From a virus: 59,759 bases of DNA. Shown in pieces: positions 26,210 through 34,064 of the stretch (its first letter is position 1; every line of letters starts with the position of its first letter). The notes under the pieces were generated by a model that saw only the letters and a program-made list of their open reading frames with translations, did no database searches and had not been told where the DNA came from. Location: the IMG/VR virus record IMGVR_UViG_3300020596_000027, positions 1 through 59,759 of that record, one strand, 5' to 3'. A program made the translations under genes and the position numbers.

Positions 26210-26954
26210 CTTCGGGCACGGCCCGACCAAGGCCGTCCGCGACATGCTGCGTGGCGAGGGCACGTACGCTACCACCGTGCTGGTGTGGGCCATCGACCAC
26301 TTCGGGTTCGACCCTGAGACGAAGCAGCCCAACGTGTTCATCTGGGCACCCGAAACCATCATGCACGAGATCCGGCGGGACACCGGCGTCGAGCCAATCA
26401 AGCTGACCTTCGACAAACTGATGGCGGCGATCACGATCGTGACGACGGACCTGTTCTTTAAGGACTTGTCTCGCTTCTTGGTCCTCGCCACCGTCCTGTC
26501 GGGCGAGGAGTTCCAACCGGACGAGGTCTCGCACCCCGACTCGGCTGAGACCGCGTGGGCTCTGACCGAGGCCCTGTTACTGTCGCCGCCAGACGAGGAT
26601 GAACCGTTCTGCGGCGACATCCGGCACTACATCTCGCACCTTCTGAAGGAAGAGGGGTACGTTACCCCTCCGGACATTCTCCGGATCGCCATCGGGGCCG
26701 ACCTGAGCAACCAGGTCCGCTTCAACTTTAGTGACGACCCGGAAATGTTCTCAATGATCTACCAGAACCAGCAAGACAAATCGGACGACGTCGACGCCGT
26801 CATCCGCCAGGGCACGCAGGAACTGGTACAGCAACTGAAGGCACTCCCCCTGCGTGAGGGGACTACGAAGGAGCTGGAAGAACGTGTCGGCAGTATCGCC
26901 CAGAAGGCAGAGGCCGCAAGCGATGCTGCTTCTCAACTTGGAGGCCCGCAATGA
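26163..26954 (+). CDS. unknown helical phage protein
   Basis: A 263-residue, largely helical protein. The middle (KLTFDKLMAAITIVTTDLFF, residues about 80-105) and the C-terminal coiled segment (ELVQQLKALPLREGTTKELE, then repeated Ala/Glu/Lys) suggest an oligomerising protein. The long 47-base overlap with the upstream gene implies translational coupling. It ends 4 bases into the next gene. A head or neck adaptor is possible by size and place only. Confidence 0.55.
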   Translation: MPTSLIRTSATATVTDFGHGPTKAVRDMLRGEGTYATTVLVWAIDHFGFDPETKQPNVFIWAPETIMHEIRRDTGVEPIKLTFDKLMAAITIVTTDLFFKDLSRFLVLATVLSGEEFQPDEVSHPDSAETAWALTEALLLSPPDEDEPFCGDIRHYISHLLKEEGYVTPPDILRIAIGADLSNQVRFNFSDDPEMFSMIYQNQQDKSDDVDAVIRQGTQELVQQLKALPLREGTTKELEERVGSIAQKAEAASDAASQLGGPQ

Positions 26955-27376
26955 TTAACGTGGACAAACTACTGAACGCCGTGGACGCACTGGCGGCTGA
27001 AATCGACTGGGACGATGAAGAGATCCGGTTTCTTCTCGTCGAGTTTATCCGCGAGCAGAGCATGACCAGGCCGGCGATACTCGCTGACCTGGACGCCTTC
27101 CTGCGGCAGCGGATCGCGGACGATCTGTCCGCCCAGGCCGTTGAGGACGACTTCCACGACGTGGACGAAGACGACGACTTCCTTAACGACATCGCTGCCC
27201 GGCACGAATGCGTGGCCGTGGACGACACCGACGAGGAAGATGACGACTTCAGCGACGAGGACAGTGACGAGGACGATGACTACGAGGACGACGATCTCGA
27301 TTTTGATGACGACGAGGATGACTGGGACGACGATGAAGACGATGAAGACGATGAAGATGACGACGAAGAAGAGTGA
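26951..27376 (+). CDS. protein with an extreme poly-acidic C-terminal tail
   Basis: A 141-residue protein. Residues 1-70 form a normal helical domain with LLVEFIREQSMTRPAILADL. From about residue 70 to the end the chain is almost only Asp and Glu with a few Phe, Tyr and Trp, including runs such as DDEDDEDDEDDDEEE. Such tails mimic nucleic acid or buffer basic proteins. The DNA of the tail is a low-complexity GAYGAY repeat, so its length could vary between isolates. A terminator follows. It may act as a DNA-mimic inhibitor or a scaffold-like protein; unproven. Confidence 0.65.
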   Translation: MINVDKLLNAVDALAAEIDWDDEEIRFLLVEFIREQSMTRPAILADLDAFLRQRIADDLSAQAVEDDFHDVDEDDDFLNDIAARHECVAVDDTDEEDDDFSDEDSDEDDDYEDDDLDFDDDEDDWDDDEDDEDDEDDDEEE

Positions 27377-27398
27377 AGACTGAGATCGGATGAGAGGT

Positions 27399-27430
27399 AC
27401 GCCGCCACTACAATAGGGGCGGCGTCTTTC
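27399..27430 (+). terminator. hairpin terminator
   Basis: ACGCCGCC (27399-27406) pairs with GGCGGCGT (27418-27425), followed by CTTTC. It ends the 23975-27376 operon just before the Ycf35-like gene. Confidence 0.7.
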
Positions 27431-27447
27431 ATTATAGGAGGTAGGCT

Positions 27448-28101
27448 GTGTCACACGTTGTGGAGTACGCACCCGGTGCGGTCGAGCAGAAGCTGCGGAA
27501 CATCACCGCAGCGAAGATGGCGGCAGAGTGCCAGGACAACCTGGAGCTGGTGCTCCCCAAGGGGCATACGATCGGCGAGGACGGCCACGTCCGGGACGCC
27601 AACGGGCAACTGGTCACCAAGGGCGGTATGCACTACCGCACCTGGAAGGACGACCACTCGGGGCGGCTGGTCGGCGACTGGCCGATGCCGACGGGCATGA
27701 CCCTCGCGGACGTCGGCGAGAACGCGGTGGCCATCCTCCGCGTGAAGGACAAGTCGAAGGTGAAGAGCTACGGGACGGCCCCTTACGAGATCGGGCTGGT
27801 CCCACACGTCGACAAGAAGACCGGCGAGATCACGTACTCCCTGGCCCACGACTTCTATCAGGGCGGGTACGGGATCGAAGACATCGTCGGCAAGACCGAA
27901 GTGGACCGGAGCAGCAAGAAGGTCATCTCCGCACACGGAGAGTACCTGATGTTCTACCAGATGATGTCCGCCAAACTGGCGGCTCAGGAGTCAGGCTGGG
28001 ACATCAACTTCAAGAAGCTCGCCGACGGGACGTACGAGGGCGTCGCAGACACCGCGAACACGGGGCTCAACCAGGCCATCCCGGCCCCGCCCCAGTATTG
28101 A
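27448..28101 (+). CDS. DUF1257 (Ycf35-like) family protein
   Basis: A 217-residue protein with GTG start and AGGAGG 7 bases upstream. It begins MSHVVEY and later has DVGENAVAILRVKDKSKVKSYG, APYEIGLV and SLAHDFYQGGYGIED, followed by Y-x-x-FYQMM and a C-terminal strand pair. This order (SH start, G-x-DIGF-like strand, D-x-Y/W-GG, helix, then two strands) is that of DUF1257/Ycf35. The next two genes are a DUF2997-type protein and a Ycf46-like ATPase, the usual partners of this family in cyanobacteria and planctomycetes as I know it. The molecular function of the trio is not established. Confidence 0.68.
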   Translation: MSHVVEYAPGAVEQKLRNITAAKMAAECQDNLELVLPKGHTIGEDGHVRDANGQLVTKGGMHYRTWKDDHSGRLVGDWPMPTGMTLADVGENAVAILRVKDKSKVKSYGTAPYEIGLVPHVDKKTGEITYSLAHDFYQGGYGIEDIVGKTEVDRSSKKVISAHGEYLMFYQMMSAKLAAQESGWDINFKKLADGTYEGVADTANTGLNQAIPAPPQY

Positions 28102-28110
28102 GGAGAGACC

Positions 28111-28311
28111 GTGATCCGAATGAAATTCGACCGAGGCGGCAAGGTGACCATCTCCCCCGAGGGTTACCCTGGCAAGGAGTGCCAGAACGTCACCGCCCAC
28201 ATCCGCAAGCACATGGCGGGCTCCACCCACAGTGAAGTTCCTACGGACGAGAGCCAAGAGCCCGAGCGTGCCTACACGGTCGCTCAAATGAACCCCCAGG
28301 AAAAAGTATGA
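28111..28311 (+). CDS. DUF2997 family small protein
   Basis: A 66-residue protein: short strands around GGKVTISPEGYPGKECQNVT, then a helix. DUF2997 proteins have this G-x-x-x-x-E-x-x-G-x-x-G-x-x-C pattern and are encoded next to DUF1257 and Ycf46-like ATPases. GAGGAGAG lies before the GTG start. The start pattern IRMKFDRGGKV is echoed by the gene at 31475 (VRLKFSPGGKV), so that gene may be a distant copy. Confidence 0.65.
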   Translation: MIRMKFDRGGKVTISPEGYPGKECQNVTAHIRKHMAGSTHSEVPTDESQEPERAYTVAQMNPQEKV

Positions 28312-29993
28312 GCACGGACAAGAAGAAGAAGTCGACCAACCCGCTGCGGCGGGACTTCAACGAGTGCGTCTGTTCCGGGCAGGCCGGCATCCTGTTGCTG
28401 TCGGATGAGCGGGAGGACGCGGCCGTCGATATCAGCGAGAGCTGCCGGTTCCAGGGTTGGTCACTGATGACCTGGAACGCGGCGGAAGGGATGGAGGTGG
28501 ACGAGACGAAGCCCCAGCCCGGCGACGAAGAGTCGCCCGCGTCCCACCTGGCTCCGACCACGGCGTCGACGCCGAAGAGCGGGGGCGGCGGCAGTGCTAG
28601 TGCCCTGGCGGCGGTGAAGTACCTCCTGAAGAAGGTCAAGCAGGACGACGACCCGATGGCCGTCCTCCTGATGAAGAACGCCCACATGCTGTGGGAGCCG
28701 TTGTTCAGCCCCAACCCGGAAGTCAAGATGATCTTCCTCCACCTGGTGGAGGAGTTCGTCCGGGTCGGCAAGAGCCAGTGCAAGTCACTCGTCTTTCTTT
28801 GCCCGCCGGGCACCACCCTCCCCAACGAGTGGATGCCCTTGTTCAGTATTATCAAGCACGAACTCCCCAAGGCCGAGGACTTCCTGCCGATCTTGAACGA
28901 GTTGGAACTCGACGGCGAGCCCGTCGAGCTGAGCGACGAGGAGGCGTCCGTTCTGGCCAAGGCGTCCACGGGCATGACCCGGCTCCAGGCTGGGGGTGCG
29001 TACGGCCGCAGCCTCACCCGCAGCAGCAAGGTCAAGACGGAGATCGTGGAGGAGATCAAAAACCAGCTCTTGAACGCCAACGGGCTGCTTAAGCGTTGGG
29101 ACATGAAGGTGCCCGTCGATCCGCAGAAGCCTGACGGGCCGAAGCGGGACTGGCCGCTGTGGGACGACATCGGGGGCAACGACGCCTGCAAGGACTTCTT
29201 GATGAAGATCATGCAACCCGAGAGCCGCAAGAAGCGGTCGAAGATGGGGGCGGTGCTGCTCATCGGCCCTCCGGGTACGGGCAAGACGCTCCTGGCGAAA
29301 GCCCTGGGCAACGCCGTGCAGCGGAAGACGTACGGCATGAACCTCTCCAACCAGAAGAGCAAGTGGGTGGGGGAGTCCGAGGCCAATACCCGCAGGCTGT
29401 TCAGCCAGTTGACGGCGATGCACGACCTGGTCGCGTACATCGACGAGGTGAACGAGCAGGTGGGAGGCGAGGAGTCGGAGGGCCACTCGGTCGACAAGGC
29501 CCTGAAGCAGCAACTCATGGAGTACCTCGACACGCACAGGGATCATGACGACGTCCTCGTCGTCATGACCGCCAATGACATGTCGAAGATGCACATGGCC
29601 TTGACCCGTGAAGGTCGCGTCGACGCCATCTGGTACGTCGGCCTGCCGGGCAAGGAACAGAAGGCGAAGATCTGGGACATCTGCATGCAGAAGTACGGGC
29701 TAGAGGAACAGACCCTCCCGGACGACAAGGGTTGGGCCGGCGTCGAGATCGAGGGGTGCTGTCGCAAGGCCGACAACCTCAACCTCACCCTGGTCGAGGC
29801 CAGCGAGATCGTCATCCCGTCGAGCGTGCGGGTGGCGGATCAGATCGAGCGTCTCCGCGACTGGGCGGACGGTCGCGTGCTCGACGCGGAGACGGGCAAG
29901 ATCTATCGGAAGAACAAGGAGGCGGCACCGGAATCGACGGGCCACCTCCCCGTGGGCGTGCGGGCCAAGCGTAAGGTCCGCAAGTTGCTGTGA
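28308..29993 (+). CDS. Ycf46-like AAA+ ATPase
   Basis: A 561-residue protein. The N-terminal half (residues 20-230) looks like the degenerate first module of Ycf46 proteins: GILLLSDER, KSLVFLCPPGTTLP and HELPKAEDFLPIL in the family order but without a P-loop. The second half is an intact AAA+ module: Walker A G320-PPGTGKT-327, Walker B AYIDE (D379, E380), sensor 1 TAND (421-424), and R434/R437 as candidate arginine fingers. An Ala/Gly/Ser-rich linker lies near residues 85-105. It starts 4 bases inside the DUF2997 gene and a terminator follows. It should form an ATP-driven ring; substrate unknown. Confidence 0.82.
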   Translation: MSTDKKKKSTNPLRRDFNECVCSGQAGILLLSDEREDAAVDISESCRFQGWSLMTWNAAEGMEVDETKPQPGDEESPASHLAPTTASTPKSGGGGSASALAAVKYLLKKVKQDDDPMAVLLMKNAHMLWEPLFSPNPEVKMIFLHLVEEFVRVGKSQCKSLVFLCPPGTTLPNEWMPLFSIIKHELPKAEDFLPILNELELDGEPVELSDEEASVLAKASTGMTRLQAGGAYGRSLTRSSKVKTEIVEEIKNQLLNANGLLKRWDMKVPVDPQKPDGPKRDWPLWDDIGGNDACKDFLMKIMQPESRKKRSKMGAVLLIGPPGTGKTLLAKALGNAVQRKTYGMNLSNQKSKWVGESEANTRRLFSQLTAMHDLVAYIDEVNEQVGGEESEGHSVDKALKQQLMEYLDTHRDHDDVLVVMTANDMSKMHMALTREGRVDAIWYVGLPGKEQKAKIWDICMQKYGLEEQTLPDDKGWAGVEIEGCCRKADNLNLTLVEASEIVIPSSVRVADQIERLRDWADGRVLDAETGKIYRKNKEAAPESTGHLPVGVRAKRKVRKLL

Positions 29994-30027
29994 CGGTCGG
30001 CGTGTAACCGACTACTGAGCTAGGATG

Positions 30028-30074
30028 GCCAAGGGTGCTTGACGATAATGTCGGGCACCCTTGGCTCGTTTTTT
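30028..30074 (+). terminator. rho-independent terminator after the AAA+ gene
   Basis: GCCAAGGGTGC (30028-30038) and GCACCCTTGGC (30055-30065) form an 11-bp stem, followed by TCGTTTTTT. It overlaps the apparent ATG-initiated extension of the next gene, which is why that extension is rejected. Confidence 0.9.
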
Positions 30075-30089
30075 AAGGTCTACGAACCC

Positions 30090-31472
30090 ATGACGAGTAC
30101 CATGACCAAGCCGGCACCCAAGGCCCAGTCGGGCAAGAAGCAGTTGAAGGTCGTCACGCTCGAAGAGCACGTGTCGGCGGTGAAGAGTTTGAAAGAAAAA
30201 TGTTTCGAGGTTCAGTTCACGGTCCACGGCCTGCCGAAGAGCCGGAAGATCGGCGGCAAGATGGCGACGGAGATCGCGAAGAGCGTGAAGGGCAAGACGA
30301 AGGGCGTGCGGGCGTCGAAGTCGATCTTCACGTCCGAGCACCCGGCGGTGAGCGAGCTGAACGCGGTGATCCGCCAGCTCGACGAATACCGCAACGCCTT
30401 CACGATCGTGAAGAGTGCCGACGTCGTCGAGGACGACTCGGGCAAGAGCAAGATCCTGGGCGGGGTGCGGCTGATCTTCGAGGCCGATCACCAGGAGTTC
30501 TACGAGGGCGTGATCGAGAGGGCAAAGCGGATCACGGACGCCGCCGCCAAGGTCCAGCACGCTGTGGATCACGAGACCACGCACTACGACAAGAAGAACC
30601 AGCAGATCATCGTCCCGTCCATCAAGGAGATGGACAAGATGAACTGCGGCGACGCCTGGGACGCCTCGGACTACCCCGAGGACGTGACCAAGGTCGTCGG
30701 CGTAACAGGTACGGACGAGATGTTCCGGGAGTACCACGTCAGCACGAAGCTCGCCCCCGAGATCTACGCTCGGGCCGAGCAGCGGCTCATGGAGAAGCTG
30801 TCAGGTGACCTGGAGGCCGCGACCGTCCGGATGGTGGACGACCTCAACAGGGGGTTCGGCACGCTCTTGAACGAGCTGGTCAACCGGGTGCGGATCGACC
30901 CGGTCGCCGACCACCCGTGGAAGGCGTTGTACCCGGACGCCGAGGTCATCAAGACCAAGCCCGCCGAGACGGAAGATGAGATCTACGTGTACCTGTCGTA
31001 CAAGACGTACGATACCGAGCTGAGCAAGGAGGCCGGCAAGCCGGTGCAGACCCGCAAGACGCACTGGGTCGGGCCGATCTCCGAGAAGGCGTACCAAGAG
31101 AAAGTGCGGCCGACCGAGGTCGATGAACAAAAGAAGATCTTCCCGAACGTGATCGAGGGCATCTTGAAGGAGATGCAGGAGATCCGGACGAAGAAGAAGC
31201 AGATGCTCGGGGCCTACGGCGACAACATCGACGCCAGCTTCGACAACCTGGCAGCGACCCTCGACAAGCTGCGGAAGCACGGCGACGACAACGCCTCGCT
31301 CGCCCAGAAGGTCGCGACCGAGGTGAAGTCGGGTGTGTCGTACCGCAAGGACCTCGCGACGGCGATCACCGACGCGATGGAGAAGCTGGGGTCGACGGCC
31401 GAGGAGGTTCGCGTCGTCCGGCGGAAGGTGATGGGGGCGAAGAAGTTCCAGGAGATGTTCGGCAAGGAGTAA
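30090..31472 (+). CDS. large unknown partner protein of the AAA+ operon
   Basis: A 460-residue protein starting MTSTMTKPAPKAQSGKKQLK; the in-frame ATG at 30039 lies inside the terminator and is not used. It is rich in Lys and Glu and mostly helical, with long helices near residues 240-275 and 355-445 (for example KEMQEIRTKKKQMLGAYGDN). No enzymatic motif is visible. Its abundance of coiled helix and its place right after the Ycf46-like gene suggest a structural partner or client of that ATPase. Family not recognised. Confidence 0.6.
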   Translation: MTSTMTKPAPKAQSGKKQLKVVTLEEHVSAVKSLKEKCFEVQFTVHGLPKSRKIGGKMATEIAKSVKGKTKGVRASKSIFTSEHPAVSELNAVIRQLDEYRNAFTIVKSADVVEDDSGKSKILGGVRLIFEADHQEFYEGVIERAKRITDAAAKVQHAVDHETTHYDKKNQQIIVPSIKEMDKMNCGDAWDASDYPEDVTKVVGVTGTDEMFREYHVSTKLAPEIYARAEQRLMEKLSGDLEAATVRMVDDLNRGFGTLLNELVNRVRIDPVADHPWKALYPDAEVIKTKPAETEDEIYVYLSYKTYDTELSKEAGKPVQTRKTHWVGPISEKAYQEKVRPTEVDEQKKIFPNVIEGILKEMQEIRTKKKQMLGAYGDNIDASFDNLAATLDKLRKHGDDNASLAQKVATEVKSGVSYRKDLATAITDAMEKLGSTAEEVRVVRRKVMGAKKFQEMFGKE

Positions 31473-31474
31473 CC

Positions 31475-31861
31475 ATGGTCCGGCTGAAGTTCTCACCAGG
31501 CGGCAAGGTCCGGGCAATCCACGACGACAACTTCCCATGGGAGAAGGCGTTTGGACCGGACTTTGCCGCCAGCCGGCGGCGGGCGTCCATCATCAATACG
31601 GTGGAGGACGGCCCGAACGCCGGTCGGTTCTACGTGGACTTCAGCCACCTGGCTGACGCCACGGGCGACGAGAAGTACCGGGTCTGCCTGACACACACGT
31701 TCGACCGCGAGGGCGTGGCGAAGGAAGCGGAGGTCGTCTGGCTGACGGCCAACTACATCCAACGGAGAGACGATGTACAGCCACCAACTGGAGAAGATGG
31801 CCGAGCTGGTCGCAGCGAAGCTGACCGCGAAGCCGCTCAAGACCAAGAAGGCGATCAATAA
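31475..31861 (+). CDS. small protein with DUF2997-like start
   Basis: A 128-residue protein starting 2 bases after the previous stop. VRLKFSPGGKVRAIHDDNFP resembles the start of the DUF2997-type gene at 28111. The middle part (YRVCLTHTFDREGVAKEAEV) is strand-rich. The last 30 residues are read in the region that also encodes the start of the next gene in another frame and are Arg/Asp/Gln-rich, so they may be unstructured. Confidence 0.5.
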   Translation: MVRLKFSPGGKVRAIHDDNFPWEKAFGPDFAASRRRASIINTVEDGPNAGRFYVDFSHLADATGDEKYRVCLTHTFDREGVAKEAEVVWLTANYIQRRDDVQPPTGEDGRAGRSEADREAAQDQEGDQ

Positions 31862-32279
31862 GGCAGTCCTGGCACTCCTTCAGGACTACTGGAAAGATAA
31901 AATCGCCATCACGTGGGACGTCAGGGACGTGCACAGCGTTTACGCCGGTCTGACCGACGAGCAGGCCATGGAGGTGCTGCGGGAGGCGAACCGTAACCAC
32001 GACGCTGAGCAGGGCGTCAACTGGGATACGCTCCGCTACGAAGCAACGGAGCAATTCGGTGAGAACCCCGAGGAAGAAGAAGAGGAGGAGTTCGACAACA
32101 CGTTGATCCGTGTGTACAAGCTGATAACCACCCCGGAACTTCGGGAAGAACTCTCTGTTAGGGAGGCGGCTTTCCCGGACGCCGGTAGTCGCAGCGTCGA
32201 GCAAACCGACCACATAGACGCCATAAAGCGGGTGCTCGAACTCCGCGAGAAGGACGAAGACGAAACGCTGCCGGCTTAA
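31773..32279 (+). CDS. unknown acidic protein
   Basis: A 168-residue protein beginning MYSHQLEKMAELVAAKLTAK, with AGAGA before the ATG. Residues 95-110 hold a run of seven Glu. The start lies 89 bases inside the upstream gene, an unusually long overlap. The gene closes the operon: its stop is followed by motif B, motif A and motif B within 45 bases. Function unknown. Confidence 0.55.
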   Translation: MYSHQLEKMAELVAAKLTAKPLKTKKAINKAVLALLQDYWKDKIAITWDVRDVHSVYAGLTDEQAMEVLREANRNHDAEQGVNWDTLRYEATEQFGENPEEEEEEEFDNTLIRVYKLITTPELREELSVREAAFPDAGSRSVEQTDHIDAIKRVLELREKDEDETLPA

Positions 32280-32286
32280 GTTCGAC
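32276..32286 (-). repeat. motif B copy flanking motif A (left)
   Basis: TTAAGTTCGAC, reverse orientation, two mismatches from consensus; overlaps the TAA stop at 32277-32279. Confidence 0.55.
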
Positions 32287-32304
32287 ATAGAATCCGGTTT
32301 CTAA
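32287..32304. repeat. motif A copy 4
   Basis: ATAGAATCCGGTTTCTAA. One substitution in the core (CCGGT for CCAGT). It starts 7 bases after a stop codon and is flanked on both sides by motif B copies, giving a B-A-B cluster. Confidence 0.7.
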
Positions 32305-32311
32305 CTCGACC

Positions 32312-32322
32312 CTAAGTTCGAT
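32312..32322 (-). repeat. motif B copy flanking motif A (right)
   Basis: CTAAGTTCGAT, the exact reverse complement of the array consensus, followed by a T6 tract at 32322-32327. Confidence 0.7.
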
Positions 32323-32330
32323 TTTTTATG

Positions 32331-32358
32331 GGGTCATGGAATTCCAAAACCATGACCC
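32331..32358 (+). other. hairpin upstream of the 32377 gene
   Basis: GGGTCATGG and CCATGACCC form a 9-bp stem with a 10-base loop, 18 bases before the GTG at 32377. The T tract is on the 5-prime side, so it is not a standard terminator; a leader hairpin or operator are options. Confidence 0.45.
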
Positions 32359-32376
32359 TATTCCCGGAGACCAAAC

Positions 32377-32613
32377 GTGCCTATCGTATACGACCCCGAA
32401 AAGTTGACGCCCGAGCAACGCGAGGCCACCAAGCAGCAGTACGTCGACGCGACCGTGAAGATGCTCGCCGAGAAGGGCATCAAGCACGACGTGCCCGACC
32501 ACGTGTCGCTGGGCACCGAGCAGGTCTGGGTCCGCGTGTGGCTCCTGGTCGACACCAAGGAGAAGGACAGTGGCAAAGAAAAAGCGGTGGCGGGTAACCC
32601 TCCTCCGGCGTGA
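32377..32613 (+). CDS. small unknown phage protein
   Basis: A 78-residue protein with a GTG start and CGGAGA upstream. A long helix (EQREATKQQYVDATVKMLAE) is followed by two strands (VWVRVWLLVD) and a Lys/Pro-rich tail. The 3-prime 44 bases overlap the next gene. It opens a run of tightly coupled small genes after the B-A-B cluster. Confidence 0.5.
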   Translation: MPIVYDPEKLTPEQREATKQQYVDATVKMLAEKGIKHDVPDHVSLGTEQVWVRVWLLVDTKEKDSGKEKAVAGNPPPA

Positions 32614-32785
32614 GCAGGTTGACTCGACGATGGACATCACCGTCGAGGGGGCGACGCAGCAGGAGGCCGAGCACAACGCCGTGCAGGCAGCCCTGTCGGG
32701 TCGCTTCCCCGCCAAGGCGTGGATCGTCGAAGACAGCGAGACCGAGTCCGTCAAGGCGGACAAGGACCAAACCGAAAGGTTGTGA
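32570..32785 (+). CDS. small basic-to-acidic unknown protein
   Basis: A 71-residue protein, GTG start with GGAGAAGG upstream inside the previous gene. It begins MAKKKRWRVTLL, has a strand-helix-strand layout (TMDITVEGATQQEAEHNAVQ then KAWIVED) as in small ferredoxin-like phage proteins, and ends acidic. Its stop overlaps the next start. Confidence 0.55.
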   Translation: MAKKKRWRVTLLRREQVDSTMDITVEGATQQEAEHNAVQAALSGRFPAKAWIVEDSETESVKADKDQTERL

Positions 32786-33252
32786 TGACACTCAACAAGC
32801 AGGAAACAGCCGCCGTGCTGTTCGCCCTCCGACGCCTTCAAGAGAGCTTCAACCAAGACCTGATGCTCGCCATGAAGGACAGCGACCACTTCTACGATGT
32901 CGACCCTCCTTCGGCGTCCGACATCGACGTCTTGTGCGAGAAGATCAACTACGGCAACTCGGTCTCGGACGAGTTGTCCAAGACGGCCGTGGTCCGCGAG
33001 GTCATCCTCGACGACGACGAGTTGTCGATCACGCCCGGCGGCACCATCGCGGAGGTGCTCATGGCGGGCGGGCGGATGCTCGACGGCTCGGGGATGCACC
33101 CCACCGTGCTGTTCCGCGTCGAGGGCGACGATCGTTACTGGGTGGCCACGGTCGAGATGAACATCGGCCTGGCCGACCCGGAGTTCGTGAAGGACTCGCT
33201 GGCCAACCAGGAAGACGACGACTACGAGCACGACCCCACGCAGGAGACGTGA
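32785..33252 (+). CDS. unknown acidic protein
   Basis: A 155-residue protein; ATG at 32785 overlaps the upstream TGA and is preferred to an earlier in-frame start. It starts with helices (ETAAVLFALRRLQESFN), has a strand-rich middle (RVEGDDRYWVATVEM) and an acidic end. The stop overlaps the next ATG. No family recognised. Confidence 0.55.
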   Translation: MTLNKQETAAVLFALRRLQESFNQDLMLAMKDSDHFYDVDPPSASDIDVLCEKINYGNSVSDELSKTAVVREVILDDDELSITPGGTIAEVLMAGGRMLDGSGMHPTVLFRVEGDDRYWVATVEMNIGLADPEFVKDSLANQEDDDYEHDPTQET

Positions 33253-33536
33253 TGCTCCTGAACAAGGACACCAAATCTAAGCCTTTCCAGGGGCGGATTT
33301 ACGTCACCCTCTACGACGAGTCGGGTGACGACACGTATCCGCACGGCATCGCGGTAGCCCCGCCTGCCGTGCGGACGAAGGCGAGGGCCATATCCGACAT
33401 CAACCGGACGCTGGCCAAGGTGAAGAAGAGCAGCCCCAACAGCTGGGGCTACGACGACCTGATTGACGCCCTCCGGAAGATCGGGTGGGACCACATCAGC
33501 CCGGTCGTCTGGGTGGAGGAGGATCAAAAGGAATGA
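33252..33536 (+). CDS. unknown small protein
   Basis: A 94-residue protein, start overlapping the previous stop by one base. Two strands (GRIYVTLYDESGDD), a helix (TKARAISDINRTLAKVKKSS) and a C-terminal strand (HISPVVWVEED). The end overlaps the next gene by 4 bases. No function can be assigned. Confidence 0.55.
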   Translation: MLLNKDTKSKPFQGRIYVTLYDESGDDTYPHGIAVAPPAVRTKARAISDINRTLAKVKKSSPNSWGYDDLIDALRKIGWDHISPVVWVEEDQKE

Positions 33537-33910
33537 GTAACGCGACGAAACCGATCTACCTGTCCGTTGTGCCAGGCGGCAAGGTCCAAGTCAGCCCGAA
33601 GCTGGCATCTGTGGGCGACCGGTCTAGGATGAACGGCTGGTTTGCCGACGCCGTTCACTCCCTGATTAACAACACGTTCAGAGAGTGCGGCTTGGAGTGC
33701 GAGGGAGGCACATCCGAGATGACGTGGGACTACGCCCAGGACTTCGCCAACACCATCATGGACGTGATCGGCCGAGACGTCGACGCGACGTTGGAACATC
33801 TGAACCACCTGGTCATCGCCAAGGAAGCGGTGGTTAAGACCAAACAGGAGCAGCTCGCCGACGCCTTGGCGACGGTCGAGCGGCTGAAAAAGGAGTTAGT
33901 CGTTGAGTGA
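33533..33910 (+). CDS. unknown small protein with PGGKV start and C-terminal coiled coil
   Basis: A 125-residue protein beginning with a strand (PIYLSVVPGGKVQVSP) that echoes the GGKV motif of the genes at 28111 and 31475, followed by helices and a Lys/Glu coiled tail (KTKQEQLADALATVERLKKE). AAAAGG precedes the ATG. Function unknown. Confidence 0.55.
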   Translation: MSNATKPIYLSVVPGGKVQVSPKLASVGDRSRMNGWFADAVHSLINNTFRECGLECEGGTSEMTWDYAQDFANTIMDVIGRDVDATLEHLNHLVIAKEAVVKTKQEQLADALATVERLKKELVVE

Positions 33911-34064
33911 TCAGAACGAGATCCCGCCCCAGGCATGTTGCCAGGGGCGGTGCGAGGCGTGCTCGGAACAGACCCTGGCCCGAGCCGCCACGCCGTGCGA
34001 TGAAGATACAACTAACGACCAGCTCCCCGAGGAGCTTGGTCCCGATCTTGGAGGCGAAGGATGA
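33903..34064 (+). CDS. tiny Cys-rich protein
   Basis: A 53-residue frame starting at TTG 33903, with GGAG 9 bases upstream and the stop overlapping the next ATG (ATGA). Residues 11-20 contain ACCQGRCEAC, a possible zinc or disulphide knot, and the tail is acidic. The fit between both neighbours (8-base and 4-base overlaps) argues that it is real despite the TTG start. Confidence 0.45.
   Translation: MSDQNEIPPQACCQGRCEACSEQTLARAATPCDEDTTNDQLPEELGPDLGGEG

Noticed and set aside
30039-30089. N-terminal extension of the 30090 gene
   Set aside because: The ATG at 30039 lies in the loop of a strong terminator; the ATG at 30090 follows it.
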